Positions 16,431-24,259 of a stretch of 43,070 nucleotides of DNA are shown piece after piece. Under the pieces are notes generated by a model, which had not been told where the DNA came from, made no database searches, and worked only from the letters and a program-made list of their open reading frames with translations. The translations under genes were made by a program, and so were the position numbers. Source of the stretch: Bacillota bacterium (GTDB lineage Bacteria; Bacillota; Sulfobacillia; RBS10-35; JAJYVN01). How positions within the stretch are numbered: position 1 is the first letter of the stretch; the number at the start of each line of letters is the position of its first letter. Where the stretch lies: positions 1-43,070 of the forward strand of contig JAJZZC010000016.1 in assembly GCA_021797775.1 (NCBI GenBank), read 5' to 3'.

Positions 16431-17843
16431 ATGTCCACGTTGGTCGCGGCGCGGGGCGTCTGCAAGCTGTGGGGTGACATGCTCGTCCTGGACCGCATCG
16501 ACATGGACATCCACGACGGCGAGTTCGTCGCGCTGCTCGGACCGTCCGGTTCGGGCAAGTCCACGCTGCTGCGCATCATCACCGGGCTGGCGGAACTGAG
16601 CGGCGGCGAAGTCCGCTATCGCGGAACCCCGGTGCAGGGGCCATGTCGCCAGAGCGCCATGGTCTTTCAGACCTTCGCGCTCTACCCGTGGCTCACCGTG
16701 ATCGAGAACGTCGAGATCGGGCTGAAGGCGGCCGGGCTGGCCAAGCGGGTGCGCCGCGACAAGGCGGCGCGGCTCATCGACCTCGTGGGGCTCGACGGTT
16801 TCGAGGACGCATACCCGCGGGAGCTCTCCGGTGGCATGCGCCAACGCGTCGGCTTTGCCCGTGCCCTGGCGGTCGAGCCCGAACTCCTCTGCATGGACGA
16901 GCCGTTCTCCGCGCTGGACGTGCTAACGGCCGAAAACCTGCGCAGCGAGCTGCTGGACCTGTGGGTCGAGCGCAAGATCCCCACCCGTTCGATCCTCATG
17001 GTCACGCACGGCGTCGAAGAGGCCGTCTTCATGGCGGACCGCATCGCGGTCCTCTCGCGCAATCCCGCACACCTCGTGGCCGACCTGGCCGTGCGACTGC
17101 CGCGGCCCCGCAACCGCAAAGACCCGTCGTTCCTGGCCCTGGTGGATCGCGTATACAAGATCGTCTCCGAGGCGGCGGAATCTGACCGCAGCAAGGTCGT
17201 CGCCGCGGCCCTCTCCGGGACGGCGCCCCGGCAGGCCGCGCTCGCGGCGGCGGGGCCCGACGCGCCCGCACCGGGACCGGCGGGGCGAGGCGCAGCCGCG
17301 GGGGCCGCAGCCGTGGCCAGACGCCGGCGCTTTGTCCCCCTCCCCGACGCGCCGATCGGCATGCTGACCGGCCTGCTGGAACTGCTGGCGGACCGCGGCG
17401 GGCGCGACGACCTCTACCACCTCGGCTCCGAGCTTCTGCTCGAGGTAGACGACCTGCTGCCCGTCACGGAGGCAGCGGAACTGCTCGGCCTCGCCGTCGT
17501 GCGCGAAGGCGACATGGTACTGACGGAGCAGGGCATGCGCTTCGCGGGGGCCGACGTCTCCGGGCGCAAGGCGATGTTCGCCGCTCAGATCAGCGGCCTG
17601 CCGGTGTTCGCCCTGATCCGCCGGGTACTGGAGAACAAACGGCACCACACGGCACCGCGGGAGTTCTTCCGCGCCCTGCTCGCGGACGAACTCAGTGAGG
17701 TCCAGGCTGACGGGCAGCTCGACACCGCCGTGGCCTGGGGACGTTACGCCGAGCTCTTCGCGTACGACCCCACCGCCGAGGAGTTCTACCTGGACGAGGA
17801 CGAAGACGCGGGCGCCGGGGCGGACGGCCCGCCGCCGGAATAA
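16431..17843 (+). CDS. ABC transporter ATP-binding protein with C-terminal AAA-associated domain (NitT/TauT-like)
   Basis: A 470-residue protein from ATG 16431 with a GGGAGGGTG site upstream. The ATPase domain (1-255) has Walker A GPSGSGKST, Q-loop VFQTFALYPW, signature LSGGMRQRVGFARA, Walker B LLCMDEPFSALD and H-loop VTHGVEEA. After an Ala/Pro/Gly linker of about 40 residues comes a ~150-residue C-terminal domain (MLTGLLELLADRGG, HLGSELLLEVDDLLPVTEAA, YAELFAYDPTAEEFYLD) of the AAA_assoc_C type seen in a subgroup of nitrate/sulfonate-family ATPases, probably regulatory. The last ~15 residues are acidic. It forms a two-gene operon with the fused permease. Confidence 0.92.
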   Translation: MSTLVAARGVCKLWGDMLVLDRIDMDIHDGEFVALLGPSGSGKSTLLRIITGLAELSGGEVRYRGTPVQGPCRQSAMVFQTFALYPWLTVIENVEIGLKAAGLAKRVRRDKAARLIDLVGLDGFEDAYPRELSGGMRQRVGFARALAVEPELLCMDEPFSALDVLTAENLRSELLDLWVERKIPTRSILMVTHGVEEAVFMADRIAVLSRNPAHLVADLAVRLPRPRNRKDPSFLALVDRVYKIVSEAAESDRSKVVAAALSGTAPRQAALAAAGPDAPAPGPAGRGAAAGAAAVARRRRFVPLPDAPIGMLTGLLELLADRGGRDDLYHLGSELLLEVDDLLPVTEAAELLGLAVVREGDMVLTEQGMRFAGADVSGRKAMFAAQISGLPVFALIRRVLENKRHHTAPREFFRALLADELSEVQADGQLDTAVAWGRYAELFAYDPTAEEFYLDEDEDAGAGADGPPPE

Positions 17844-17871
17844 GGAGGCGCCGGACTCGGACGGGGAAGGC

Positions 17872-18117
17872 TTAGGCGCCGCGAAATATGAGATTTGAGC
17901 CCGGGCGTGGCCGGAATGCGAAGTTCCCAGCGACTCTCCCCAAGAGAACTGGTTCGGGGTCTCGCGTGCCAGTCCAAGGCCAGACGCGCTGAACTTGTCC
18001 TCTCCGCCCCAACGTGTCGGCTCCCGGCGCGAGGCCAAGGTCCAGCATCCCGACGATACCATCGTGCACCGCCCGCCGCCTGTCAACCGAGGAGCTTTGA
18101 TGATGCACGGCTCCTCA
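17872..18117 (+). mobile_element. MITE-like element B, copy 1 (246 bp)
   Basis: Begins TTAGGCGCCGCGAAATATGA and ends TGATGCACGGCTCCTCA. The termini are near inverse (consensus TWAGGAGCCGCG). A copy of exactly the same length and about 90-95% identity lies inverted at 34497-34742. It is non-autonomous. The minus-strand reading frame is open through much of it, but nothing resembles a transposase. It sits just after the ABC importer operon. Confidence 0.78.
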
Positions 18118-18190
18118 GGCGCCGCGACGTCATCAAGCGGCCCTGCTCGACGATGCGTTGCCCGCCCGGCATGATAGGGTGGGTAGCTGC
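18118..18190 (+). repeat. Terminus-like repeat adjoining element B copy 1
   Basis: GGCGCCGCGACGTCATCAAG followed by GCCCGCCCGGCATGATAGGG recurs in the same orientation, diverged, at about 34309-34367, again near element B. Its first bases resemble the element B terminus, so it may be one end of a related, larger element. Confidence 0.5.
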
Positions 18191-18331
18191 TTCAACCTCG
18201 CGCGTGCGATCGCCAGACAGCGGATCACGAACCGGATAGGCTAGCGGGACCGGATGGGTCGGCAGCGACTCTCTTTGGCACGTGCCCCGTCGCCGGATCG
18301 GGGCACCGCGCCCGCTCTGGCCAGCCAACCA

Positions 18332-18373
18332 TTTTCATACAGCGTGGCGCCGGCCATGCCGGCATGGGGGTCT
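18332..18373. repeat. Partial third copy of the CATGCCG hairpin repeat
   Basis: TTTTCATACAGCGTGGCGCC followed by CCGGCATGGGGGTCT matches the 3' part of the tandem units at 11691-11951. The A-run half is not found here. Confidence 0.55.
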
Positions 18374-18531
18374 CCTTACCAGGCCAGCACTGCGATGGGA
18401 GTGGCTGGCAAACCGCGCGGTGCGGGCAGCAGCCCGTCACGTCCTCATGGTGGACGGCCGCCGCGGGACGAAAGGTATGCGGCGGCCGCCCCGATCCACC
18501 CGCTGGACCACTCCTGAGCCTCCCCAGGAAT

Positions 18532-18564
18532 AAAGCCCGGGGGTTCCGGTTTCCGGCGGGCTTT
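18532..18564. terminator. Bidirectional terminator-like hairpin
   Basis: AAAGCCCG (18532-18539) pairs with CGGGCTTT (18557-18564), leaving short A and T runs on each side, the form of an intrinsic terminator readable in both directions. Confidence 0.5.
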
Positions 18565-18976
18565 CTCGGGCTCTCGCGGACGACGGGTCCACATGCCGCC
18601 GCTACAACATCCCGAGCCTTACCTGCGTTGTTCGGCGGCGGGAGCCGCCACGTGTCCCGGTCGCGGACGATCCGCTCTGTCCCCTTCGGGCGGCGGGCCG
18701 GAAGGCCCGCACCTCGCGGATTGTTGTCGCCTGGCGCCGCCCGCGGGAGCGGCTCCGCAACCCCCGGCCCGAAGGCCGGCGCGCCAGGCCGAGGCTTGCT
18801 GCCCCGAACGTTTTACGCGCCAGAGGACTACCTGGCGCGACCCGCTGCGCTCGGTTGCCAAGCTGCTGGCACGAATGCAGCTCCGAACGAGCGATTGGGC
18901 CATGGCGCCGCGCGGCTCACCCCGCGGCGAAAGCCGGGGGCTTGCCCCGCGAGTTCGGTCCTGTTCGGGCGCCTCC

Positions 18977-20044
18977 TCAGACCGGCGGCAGCTCCACCTT
19001 CACCTCCGCCCGCTCCGCCGCCGAGCGGTATAGGGCGTCGAGAATAGCCGTGGCGTGCAGGATCCGCTCGCCCGGGATCGGCGCCGGCCCTCCGTCGCGC
19101 ACCGCCTCGACGAAGGCCTGGATCTTGCGCAGAAACTGATCGCCCCAGTTGCTGTCACGGCGTGGCAGGTCGGTGGCCGCCCCCAGGCCGTACGTATCGT
19201 GGTAGAGGCGCAGTTGATCCAGGTCCAGGCCACCCTCGGTGCCGAGAAAGAAGGTGTGGCCGAGGCTGTCGAAGTGCATGGCCCAGGAGATCTTGAACAC
19301 CAGCACGGCGTCCGCCTCCAGGCGGATGAACGCCACCCCGAAGTCCTCCACATCGAAGTCCTCCGGGCGCATGGTGCCGCCCCACGCCTGACGCGCGTAG
19401 ACGGGGGACTTGCCGAAGTAGTCGGAGGTGGTCGCCGACACCGCGAGCGGTCGGGGATCCCCCATGATCCACAGGGCGGTGTCCAGGGAGTAGCAGCCGA
19501 TGTCCAGGACGGCGCCTCCCACGGCCGTCTCCTTGCGCACGAACGTCCCGCCCGGGATGCCCTTGCGCCTGCCACCACCAGTCTCGGCGTAGTAGACCTT
19601 GCCGAGCCCCCCGCTGTGCACGACGCGGCGCGCCTGCTGGACGTTGGGGTCGTAGCGGCTCTGGAAACCGATCGAGAGCATGCGGTTGGCCCGACGCGCG
19701 GCCCGCACCATGTCGAGCCCCTGCGACAGCCGCACCGCCATCGGTTTCTCCAGGAGGACGTGCTTGCCAGCTTCCAGGGCGGCCATGGTCGGTTCGTAGT
19801 GCGCCGCGTTGAAGGTGCAGATGCTCACGGCCTCCAGGTCGTCCCGCAGCATCTCGCGGTAGTCGCCGTACGCCCGCGCGCCCTCCAGGCCGTAACGGTC
19901 GATGAACCCCTGCGCCCGTCCCGGGAGGACGTCCGCCACCGCCACGACCCGTGCCCCCGGCACCCGCTTGTACCGCTCGGCGTGCGCCCCGGCGATGCCG
20001 CCCGCTCCGATGATGCCGACCCGGATCTCACGCTCGTCCGCCAA
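18977..20044 (-). CDS. Gfo/Idh/MocA-family NAD(P)-dependent oxidoreductase
   Basis: A 355-residue protein. The TTG at 20044 is preferred because a GAGGAGGCG site lies a few nt upstream and the Rossmann fold begins directly after it (IRVGIIGAGGIAGAHAERY). The family motif EKP (HVLLEKPMAVRL) and the C-terminal domain with SIGFQSRYDPNV, GGGRRKGIPGGTFV and the catalytic-region DIGCYSLDTALWIMG are all present. Members oxidise or epimerise sugars, inositols and related polyols. The DUF1080 gene lies ~105 bp upstream on the same strand, and the two probably form an operon for sugar or keto-sugar breakdown. The exact substrate cannot be read from sequence. Confidence 0.92.
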   Translation of the reverse strand: MADEREIRVGIIGAGGIAGAHAERYKRVPGARVVAVADVLPGRAQGFIDRYGLEGARAYGDYREMLRDDLEAVSICTFNAAHYEPTMAALEAGKHVLLEKPMAVRLSQGLDMVRAARRANRMLSIGFQSRYDPNVQQARRVVHSGGLGKVYYAETGGGRRKGIPGGTFVRKETAVGGAVLDIGCYSLDTALWIMGDPRPLAVSATTSDYFGKSPVYARQAWGGTMRPEDFDVEDFGVAFIRLEADAVLVFKISWAMHFDSLGHTFFLGTEGGLDLDQLRLYHDTYGLGAATDLPRRDSNWGDQFLRKIQAFVEAVRDGGPAPIPGERILHATAILDALYRSAAERAEVKVELPPV

Positions 20045-20149
20045 ACCGTCGCCTCCTCTACTCCACCACTCCGCGCGCCCGCCTCCTCGGGAGGGCAGAC
20101 ACGCGCCCGTCGCCCGCAAGGGTCCCGCTGCGGCCCCCGCGACGGGCGG

Positions 20150-20815
20150 TCACATAAGGCGCATCCGGATGTTCCGATAGGCCACCGGCCCGTGGTCGCC
20201 TTGCAGACGCAAGGGCCCCCAGGGGATGTCGTAGGCATCCCAGGCGCCGCCCGTCGGCAGGTCCACGGCCACGTTCTCATGGATCAGTTGGCCATTGAGG
20301 ACGACACGCACAAACTTCGCGTCCGCGCTCTTGTATCCGGCACCGTCGAAACGCGGGGCGCGGAACACGACATCGAGCTCCTGCCACTCCCCCGGGCGCC
20401 GGGAGGCGTTCACGCGGGGCGCGTGGCCGCCGTAGTCCCGCCCCGTCAGTGGATGGCGGTGGCGGGCGTAGATCCCCCCGTTGGTGCCATAGCGCAGCGG
20501 CGGTTCTTCCCCCCAGCTGTCCAGGACCTGAATCTCGTACTGGCCCATGAGGTAGATCCCCGAATTGGACTGCTGGGCCACGCAGTACTCCAGGTGCAGT
20601 TGGCAACTGCCGTGCAGCAGTTCGGTGTAGAGATCGACCGTACGCGACCGCTCGTTGTTCATCAGAACCCCGGTCCCGGGCTCGGCGACGAGGGCCCGCT
20701 GGTCATCGGCCGCCAGGCGTACGCCTCCTACCACGCGCCAGGTGCTCCCTCCGCCCCTCGCCCTCCACCCGGTGAGATCGCGGCCGTTGAACAGTTCCGT
20801 CCACTCTGTGGCCAT
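20150..20815 (-). CDS. DUF1080 (3-keto-disaccharide hydrolase-type, concanavalin-like) protein
   Basis: A 221-residue protein. ATG 20815 is preferred over 20821 because AGAAGGGAG then has proper spacing. The DUF1080 fold is clear: FNGRDLTGWRARG, the aromatic strand LHLEYCVAQQSNSGIYLMGQYEIQVLDSWG, GGIYARHRHPLTG, EWQELDVVFRAPRF and GPLRLQGDHGPVAYRNIRMRLM. It lacks an evident signal peptide, so it looks cytoplasmic, unlike many secreted members. Some DUF1080 enzymes hydrolyse 3-keto-glycosides made by Gfo/Idh/MocA dehydrogenases, and the neighbouring gene at 18977-20044 fits that partnership. The function is inferred from family and context. Confidence 0.88.
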   Translation of the reverse strand: MATEWTELFNGRDLTGWRARGGGSTWRVVGGVRLAADDQRALVAEPGTGVLMNNERSRTVDLYTELLHGSCQLHLEYCVAQQSNSGIYLMGQYEIQVLDSWGEEPPLRYGTNGGIYARHRHPLTGRDYGGHAPRVNASRRPGEWQELDVVFRAPRFDGAGYKSADAKFVRVVLNGQLIHENVAVDLPTGGAWDAYDIPWGPLRLQGDHGPVAYRNIRMRLM

Positions 20816-21060
20816 AGCCATCTCCCTTCTGCAACAAACTGCGCCCCGGGCGGCCGTTGTCGACCATGGACCGGAACCGGGCTGCGGCCATAGCCCGCCA
20901 CCACGGCCCGGCGCCACCATCGGTGTGCGATGCGCCGCAGGCGGCCCGCCTCCTGCAGGGCATGGGCGACGGCAACACAAAGTCAGGCTCTTGGGCCCCC
21001 CAGCCGTCTCGACCGCGCGCGGCGAGACACCGCCGAAGCAGGACGAGCCGTGAAGGGACG

Positions 21061-21645
21061 GTGGTCGACCTGGGCATCGGGATCGCCCTGGCCTTCGTCC
21101 CCGCCCTCGGCATCGACACCCTGACGGTGGCCGCGAGCCTCGGTGCCTCCCGCCATGGCGGAGCGGGGCGGTTGCGCACCGCCCTTACCTTCGCGGCGTT
21201 CGAGGCCTTTATGCCCGTCGCCGGGGCCATCCTGGGCGCGGCGCTCGGCGCGCACGTCGGCCGGCCCGCGGCCTGGGCTGGCGGCGCGCTACTGGTGGTC
21301 CTCGGCCTGCGCGAGGCGCGCGAGGGCTGGTCCGACCTACACGAGCGGCCGGACGCCGGCCATGGCACAGCGCCCCTACGCGAACCGGCTGCGGGCCTCT
21401 GGGCCCTGCTGGCGAGCGGCGTGGCCGTCAGTGTGGACGAACTGGGAGCCGGCCTGGGCGCCGGGACCAGCGGGGTGCCGCTCCACACCCTCGTCCCCGT
21501 GCTCGCAGCGCAGGCCGTGCTCCTCACGCTGGCCGGGCTCGCGCTCGGCGCGCGCCTGCGCCGCGCCACCAGCCGCTACGGCGAACTCGCCGCCGGCACC
21601 ACGCTTTGCGCTGTGGGGCTCGCGGTGGCCAGCGGCCGGTTGTGA
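21061..21645 (+). CDS. mntP: MntP-like manganese efflux / small six-TM transporter
   Basis: A 194-residue membrane protein from GTG 21061 with GAAGGGACG upstream. Two halves each open with a helix carrying a conserved Asp: PALGIDTLTVAASLG near residue 18 and GVAVSVDELGAGLGAG near 125. This is the internal repeat of the MntP (YebN/DUF204) family of about 190 residues and six TM helices. MntP exports Mn2+. Conserved Asp positions support the family, but substrate specificity is inferred. It is divergent from the DUF1080 gene. I looked for a yybP-ykoY Mn2+ riboswitch in the 245 bp upstream and saw no convincing one. Confidence 0.75.
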   Translation: MVDLGIGIALAFVPALGIDTLTVAASLGASRHGGAGRLRTALTFAAFEAFMPVAGAILGAALGAHVGRPAAWAGGALLVVLGLREAREGWSDLHERPDAGHGTAPLREPAAGLWALLASGVAVSVDELGAGLGAGTSGVPLHTLVPVLAAQAVLLTLAGLALGARLRRATSRYGELAAGTTLCAVGLAVASGRL

Positions 21646-21992
21646 AGTCCGCCCCGCGGCTTACAACGGTGGATTCCCTGGTGGGCCAGGACGCCCCACG
21701 GGTCCTCCGGTTCCTGCGTCCGCGGTGGCCAGGGCTTCCCTTCTGCCATCACATCGCTGGTGCTGGTCTGGACTTTACGCCCCGGACGGATCGACGCGAA
21801 CGGCGGATGCCGGATTCGACAGACACCATGACGCACATCCCACCGCGGGCGGCCCGTTTCCGCGGCGCTGCGGCGGCAGCGACGCTTTGTCGATCTTCCG
21901 CCGCAGCGCAAGCGGTGTGTCAGGGAGTGCGCTACGTCGGTGCCCCGGCACCCATGAGGTTCGGGCTCTGACCGCGGGATCTGTCGCTGTGT
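21646..21992. other. Non-coding gap downstream of mntP
   Basis: About 350 bp with no supportable gene or strong repeat. It ends in the promoter of the downstream regulator. Confidence 0.4.
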
Positions 21993-22021
21993 TTGACTTC
22001 TTCTGGGCCGAACGTCATAAT
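21993..22021 (+). promoter_or_regulatory. Strong sigma-A-type promoter for the wHTH/zinc-ribbon gene
   Basis: TTGACT (21993-21998), a 17-nt spacer, then CATAAT (22016-22021), 35 nt upstream of the GTG start. It is one of the closest matches to consensus in the window and lies in a local AT-rich patch. Confidence 0.65.
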
Positions 22022-22056
22022 CTCCGCAAATTCAAGTTTCCGGGGGTGCTTGAGTC

Positions 22057-22449
22057 GTGAGCGAGGCGGCCGTGACCCTTCCCGCCGGAGGATTGGGCGA
22101 GCGCCTGCTGGATCTTCTCAGCAGCCGGGTTCCCGCCGCCGGCGGCAGCCTGACGGTTTCGACCAAGGTCCTGGCCGAGGAACTCGGCGCGAAGCCGGCC
22201 GCGGTCTCCTACCAGTTGCACCGCCTCGTGCGGGCGGGCCGCATCGCCACCGTGGCCGCCGGGCCGCGGGGCACCACCATCCGCCTGGCCGGCGGCCGGG
22301 CCAGTCGGAACGCGGAGCGCGGCCCGGGCCGCGCCGTCACCGGGGCGCGGCGCTCCCGTGCCACGTCGGCGTTTTGCCCGTGGTGCGGGCGAAAGGCGGA
22401 GGACCAGAGTTGGCAGTTCTGCCCCTCGTGCGGCCAGGAGCTGCCGTAG
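22057..22449 (+). CDS. Small winged-helix protein with C-terminal zinc ribbon
   Basis: A 130-residue protein from GTG 22057. The first ~75 residues look like a winged HTH (LGERLLDLLSS, TKVLAEELGAKPAAVSYQLHRLVRAGRI, then a VAAGPRGTTIRL wing). A basic linker of ~25 residues follows, then a C-terminal zinc ribbon with FCPWCGRK and FCPSCGQ (four Cys). It is probably a DNA-binding regulator. The ribbon could be a sensing or docking site. I do not recognise a named family. The strong promoter 35 nt upstream suggests steady expression. It has no operon partner. Confidence 0.65.
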   Translation: MSEAAVTLPAGGLGERLLDLLSSRVPAAGGSLTVSTKVLAEELGAKPAAVSYQLHRLVRAGRIATVAAGPRGTTIRLAGGRASRNAERGPGRAVTGARRSRATSAFCPWCGRKAEDQSWQFCPSCGQELP

Positions 22450-23106
22450 GACGGTACGACCACGGTCGGTTGCCGGGCTGGGGCCGGGCCAGACGGCGTT
22501 AGTTAGAGCACCAGAGGGGCAAGGAAGCCGTGGCCGATGCGAACGAGGACGATTGCATCGGTTGACGAAGTCCCCGCCCTAGGCTGACAGCGTCCTCGTG
22601 GGGGGCGCTTCCCCGGCAGGGCCGTGGGCATCTTCGGCCGCAAGCGCGCGGTCATCCACACAGTGTGCACCCCGGGGCCGATGGCCGCATCGACGCGCGC
22701 GGGACGACGCCACGCAACGAGCGCGCGCGGCCCCCGCGGCCGGAACGGAGGCGCGGGGGCCGCGCCTCCGCCGACTGCCGAGCCTCACGCAGCAGTCTTC
22801 GTCCCCGGTCCAGCCATCAGCGTGCCCCGTTTCGCGTCGAGTGGCGTTTCCCGGTGGAAGGGGAAGCCGCTCTACGCGCCTAATGCTCGCACCGTTGGTG
22901 CCGCAGGCGTCTCTGGCGGCACCGAGCGAAAAGTCCGCCCGTTGCCGCCGCTTCCGTGAGGAAGCAAATCGGGGGCCGAAAGGGGCAGGGACCTGGGGGC
23001 GGACGGCGGGGCGCTCCGACCACTGGGGGGTGCGCCGCCCCATCCGGTCCGCCCGCTGCTCCACCCAGAGCGCGGGCCCACGGATCGGTGGAACCGGGTC
23101 TTTGAC
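22450..23106. other. Non-coding gap of about 650 bp upstream of the SDR gene
   Basis: Shadow ORFs only, rich in Arg, Ala and Pro. I find no RNA gene, repeat or clear promoter in it. Confidence 0.4.
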
Positions 23107-23895
23107 ATGGGCGACCTGGATGGCCGTGTGGTTTTGGTTACCGGCAGCAGCCGCGGCCTGGGCCGCGCGCACGCCTTGCGGCTGGCGCGGGCCGGTGCGG
23201 ACGTGGCTGTGCATGACATCGCGCGCAACAAGCCCGCAGAGTTTGGGGAAGGCTCCGACATCGAGGAGGCCGCGGCCGAGATCCGCGCGCTGGGCCGGCG
23301 CGCGTACGTGGTCCTCGGCGACGTCAGCAGGCCAGAGGACGTCGCGCGGATGATGGATGAATTGGAGCGGGCGCTCGGCCCGCTGGACGTCCTGGTCAAC
23401 AACGCCGGCGGTGACATCGCGGCGCAGGGCGGGAAACGTCCCGAGCCCAACGACTGCGTGCTGATCAAGCCGGAGGACGTGCGTGCGGTCCTGGAACGCA
23501 ACCTGCTGGGGACGATCCTCTGCTGCCGTGAGGCGGCCACCCGCATGATGGAGCGGCGCAGCGGCCGGATCATCAACATCTCCTCGATGGCGGGCGTGCT
23601 GCCCACGGCCGAGGGCGCGATCTACGCGACGGCCAAGGCGGGCATCGCCTTTTACACCACGTGCCTGGCCATGCAGCTCCAACCTTACGACGTGAACGTG
23701 AACGCTGTCGCCCCGGGGCCCACCTGGACCGCGCGCTTCGCCGCGACGCGCACCGTCCTGTCGGAGGAAGGTCGTTCGAGCCTTGAGCGCATCGCGCAGG
23801 CCGACGACATCTCCAAGGTTGTGGAGTTCCTGGCTGGTCCCCTGTCCGCACACGTATCGGGGCAGACGATCATGGTCAACGGCGGGAAGCGCTGA
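23107..23895 (+). CDS. Short-chain dehydrogenase/reductase (SDR)
   Basis: A 262-residue classical SDR from ATG 23107. It shows the NAD(P)-binding TGSSRGLG (residues 13-20), a D-x-A region after beta-2 (VHDIAR), LVNNAGG at about 97, catalytic Ser in ISSMAG, the YATAK Tyr/Lys pair at about 176-180, and PGPTWT. It oxidises or reduces a small alcohol or ketone, and the substrate cannot be told. The C-terminal SGQTIMVNGGKR resembles 3-oxoacyl-ACP reductase-like and sugar-dehydrogenase SDRs. It is monocistronic and ends 30 bp before a perfect 12-bp stem-loop. Confidence 0.92.
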   Translation: MGDLDGRVVLVTGSSRGLGRAHALRLARAGADVAVHDIARNKPAEFGEGSDIEEAAAEIRALGRRAYVVLGDVSRPEDVARMMDELERALGPLDVLVNNAGGDIAAQGGKRPEPNDCVLIKPEDVRAVLERNLLGTILCCREAATRMMERRSGRIINISSMAGVLPTAEGAIYATAKAGIAFYTTCLAMQLQPYDVNVNAVAPGPTWTARFAATRTVLSEEGRSSLERIAQADDISKVVEFLAGPLSAHVSGQTIMVNGGKR

Positions 23896-23924
23896 ACGCG
23901 GGGAACCGCGGGGCGCATCCCCCG

Positions 23925-23964
23925 GAAGGGTCCCGACCGGTGGCGGGTTGCCGGGACCCTTCCC
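23925..23964. terminator. Perfect 12-bp stem-loop between convergent genes
   Basis: GGAAGGGTCCCG (23925-23936) pairs perfectly with 23953-23964. It lies between the SDR gene and the convergent YgiT-type gene and could serve both. No T-tract. Confidence 0.6.
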
Positions 23965-23998
23965 GCGGCCGGCGGAGCGCTCCGCTGGCCGGCCCCCG

Positions 23999-24259
23999 TT
24001 ACCGCGCCAAGTCGACGTGGCGCGGGGCGAAGTACGCGTGCGCAATGCGCGTCTCGATGTCGGTGACCACCGACTGGTCCACGATGGCGTCGCCGCAGCG
24101 CCGGCAGACGCGGGCGGGCACGTTGTGGGCCTCGGTCACCCGACCGAACTCGTCCTCGAATCGATAGCGGTGGACGGTGTGGCTCACCAAGCGGCCCCCG
24201 CAGGCGCAGCGGTCCTCCTGCTCGACCATCGCGCTGGAACCTTCGGTCATTGGCGTCAT
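23999..24259 (-). CDS. YgiT-type zinc-finger protein (antitoxin-like, orphan)
   Basis: An 86-residue protein from ATG 24259 with a GGAAGGAG site 8 nt upstream. It has a CACGG ... CRRCG four-Cys zinc finger separated by ~33 residues (VHRYRFEDEFGRV, VPARVCRRCGDAIVD), followed by a short amphipathic C-terminus (VVTDIETRIAH). This is the YgiT-type domain found in the N-terminal half of MqsA and in stand-alone partners of DUF4258-type toxins. No toxin gene lies immediately upstream or downstream, and the MqsA-type C-terminal HTH is missing, so it is an orphan. Confidence 0.8.
   Translation of the reverse strand: MTPMTEGSSAMVEQEDRCACGGRLVSHTVHRYRFEDEFGRVTEAHNVPARVCRRCGDAIVDQSVVTDIETRIAHAYFAPRHVDLAR

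Larger units (their letters stand above)
18191..18976. other. Gene-poor region of about 790 bp with repeat debris
   Basis: No supportable CDS. It contains a third, partial copy of the CATGCCG hairpin block (18332-18373), a bidirectional terminator-like hairpin (18532-18564) and several GC palindromes between 18700 and 18950 (for example around GCCGGAAGGC and CCCGGCCCGAAGGCCGG). Confidence 0.45.

Noticed and set aside
18593-18970. Right end of an IS605 element with a guide RNA
   Set aside because: GC palindromes and a GCGAAAGCCGGGGGC motif are suggestive, but no tnpB end or conserved boundary could be identified.
19055-20893. A 612-codon plus-strand ORF across the Gfo/Idh and DUF1080 genes
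   Set aside because: It covers two clear minus-strand genes with full motifs. Its own product is rich in His, Val, Gln and Arg and matches nothing.
20830-21060. A yybP-ykoY manganese riboswitch upstream of mntP
   Set aside because: I could not find the conserved internal loops or a terminator, so I do not claim it despite the suggestive gene.
22579-24045. A 488-codon minus-strand ORF opposite the SDR gene
   Set aside because: The SDR on the plus strand has all catalytic motifs. The antisense frame is open only because of GC bias at the third codon position.
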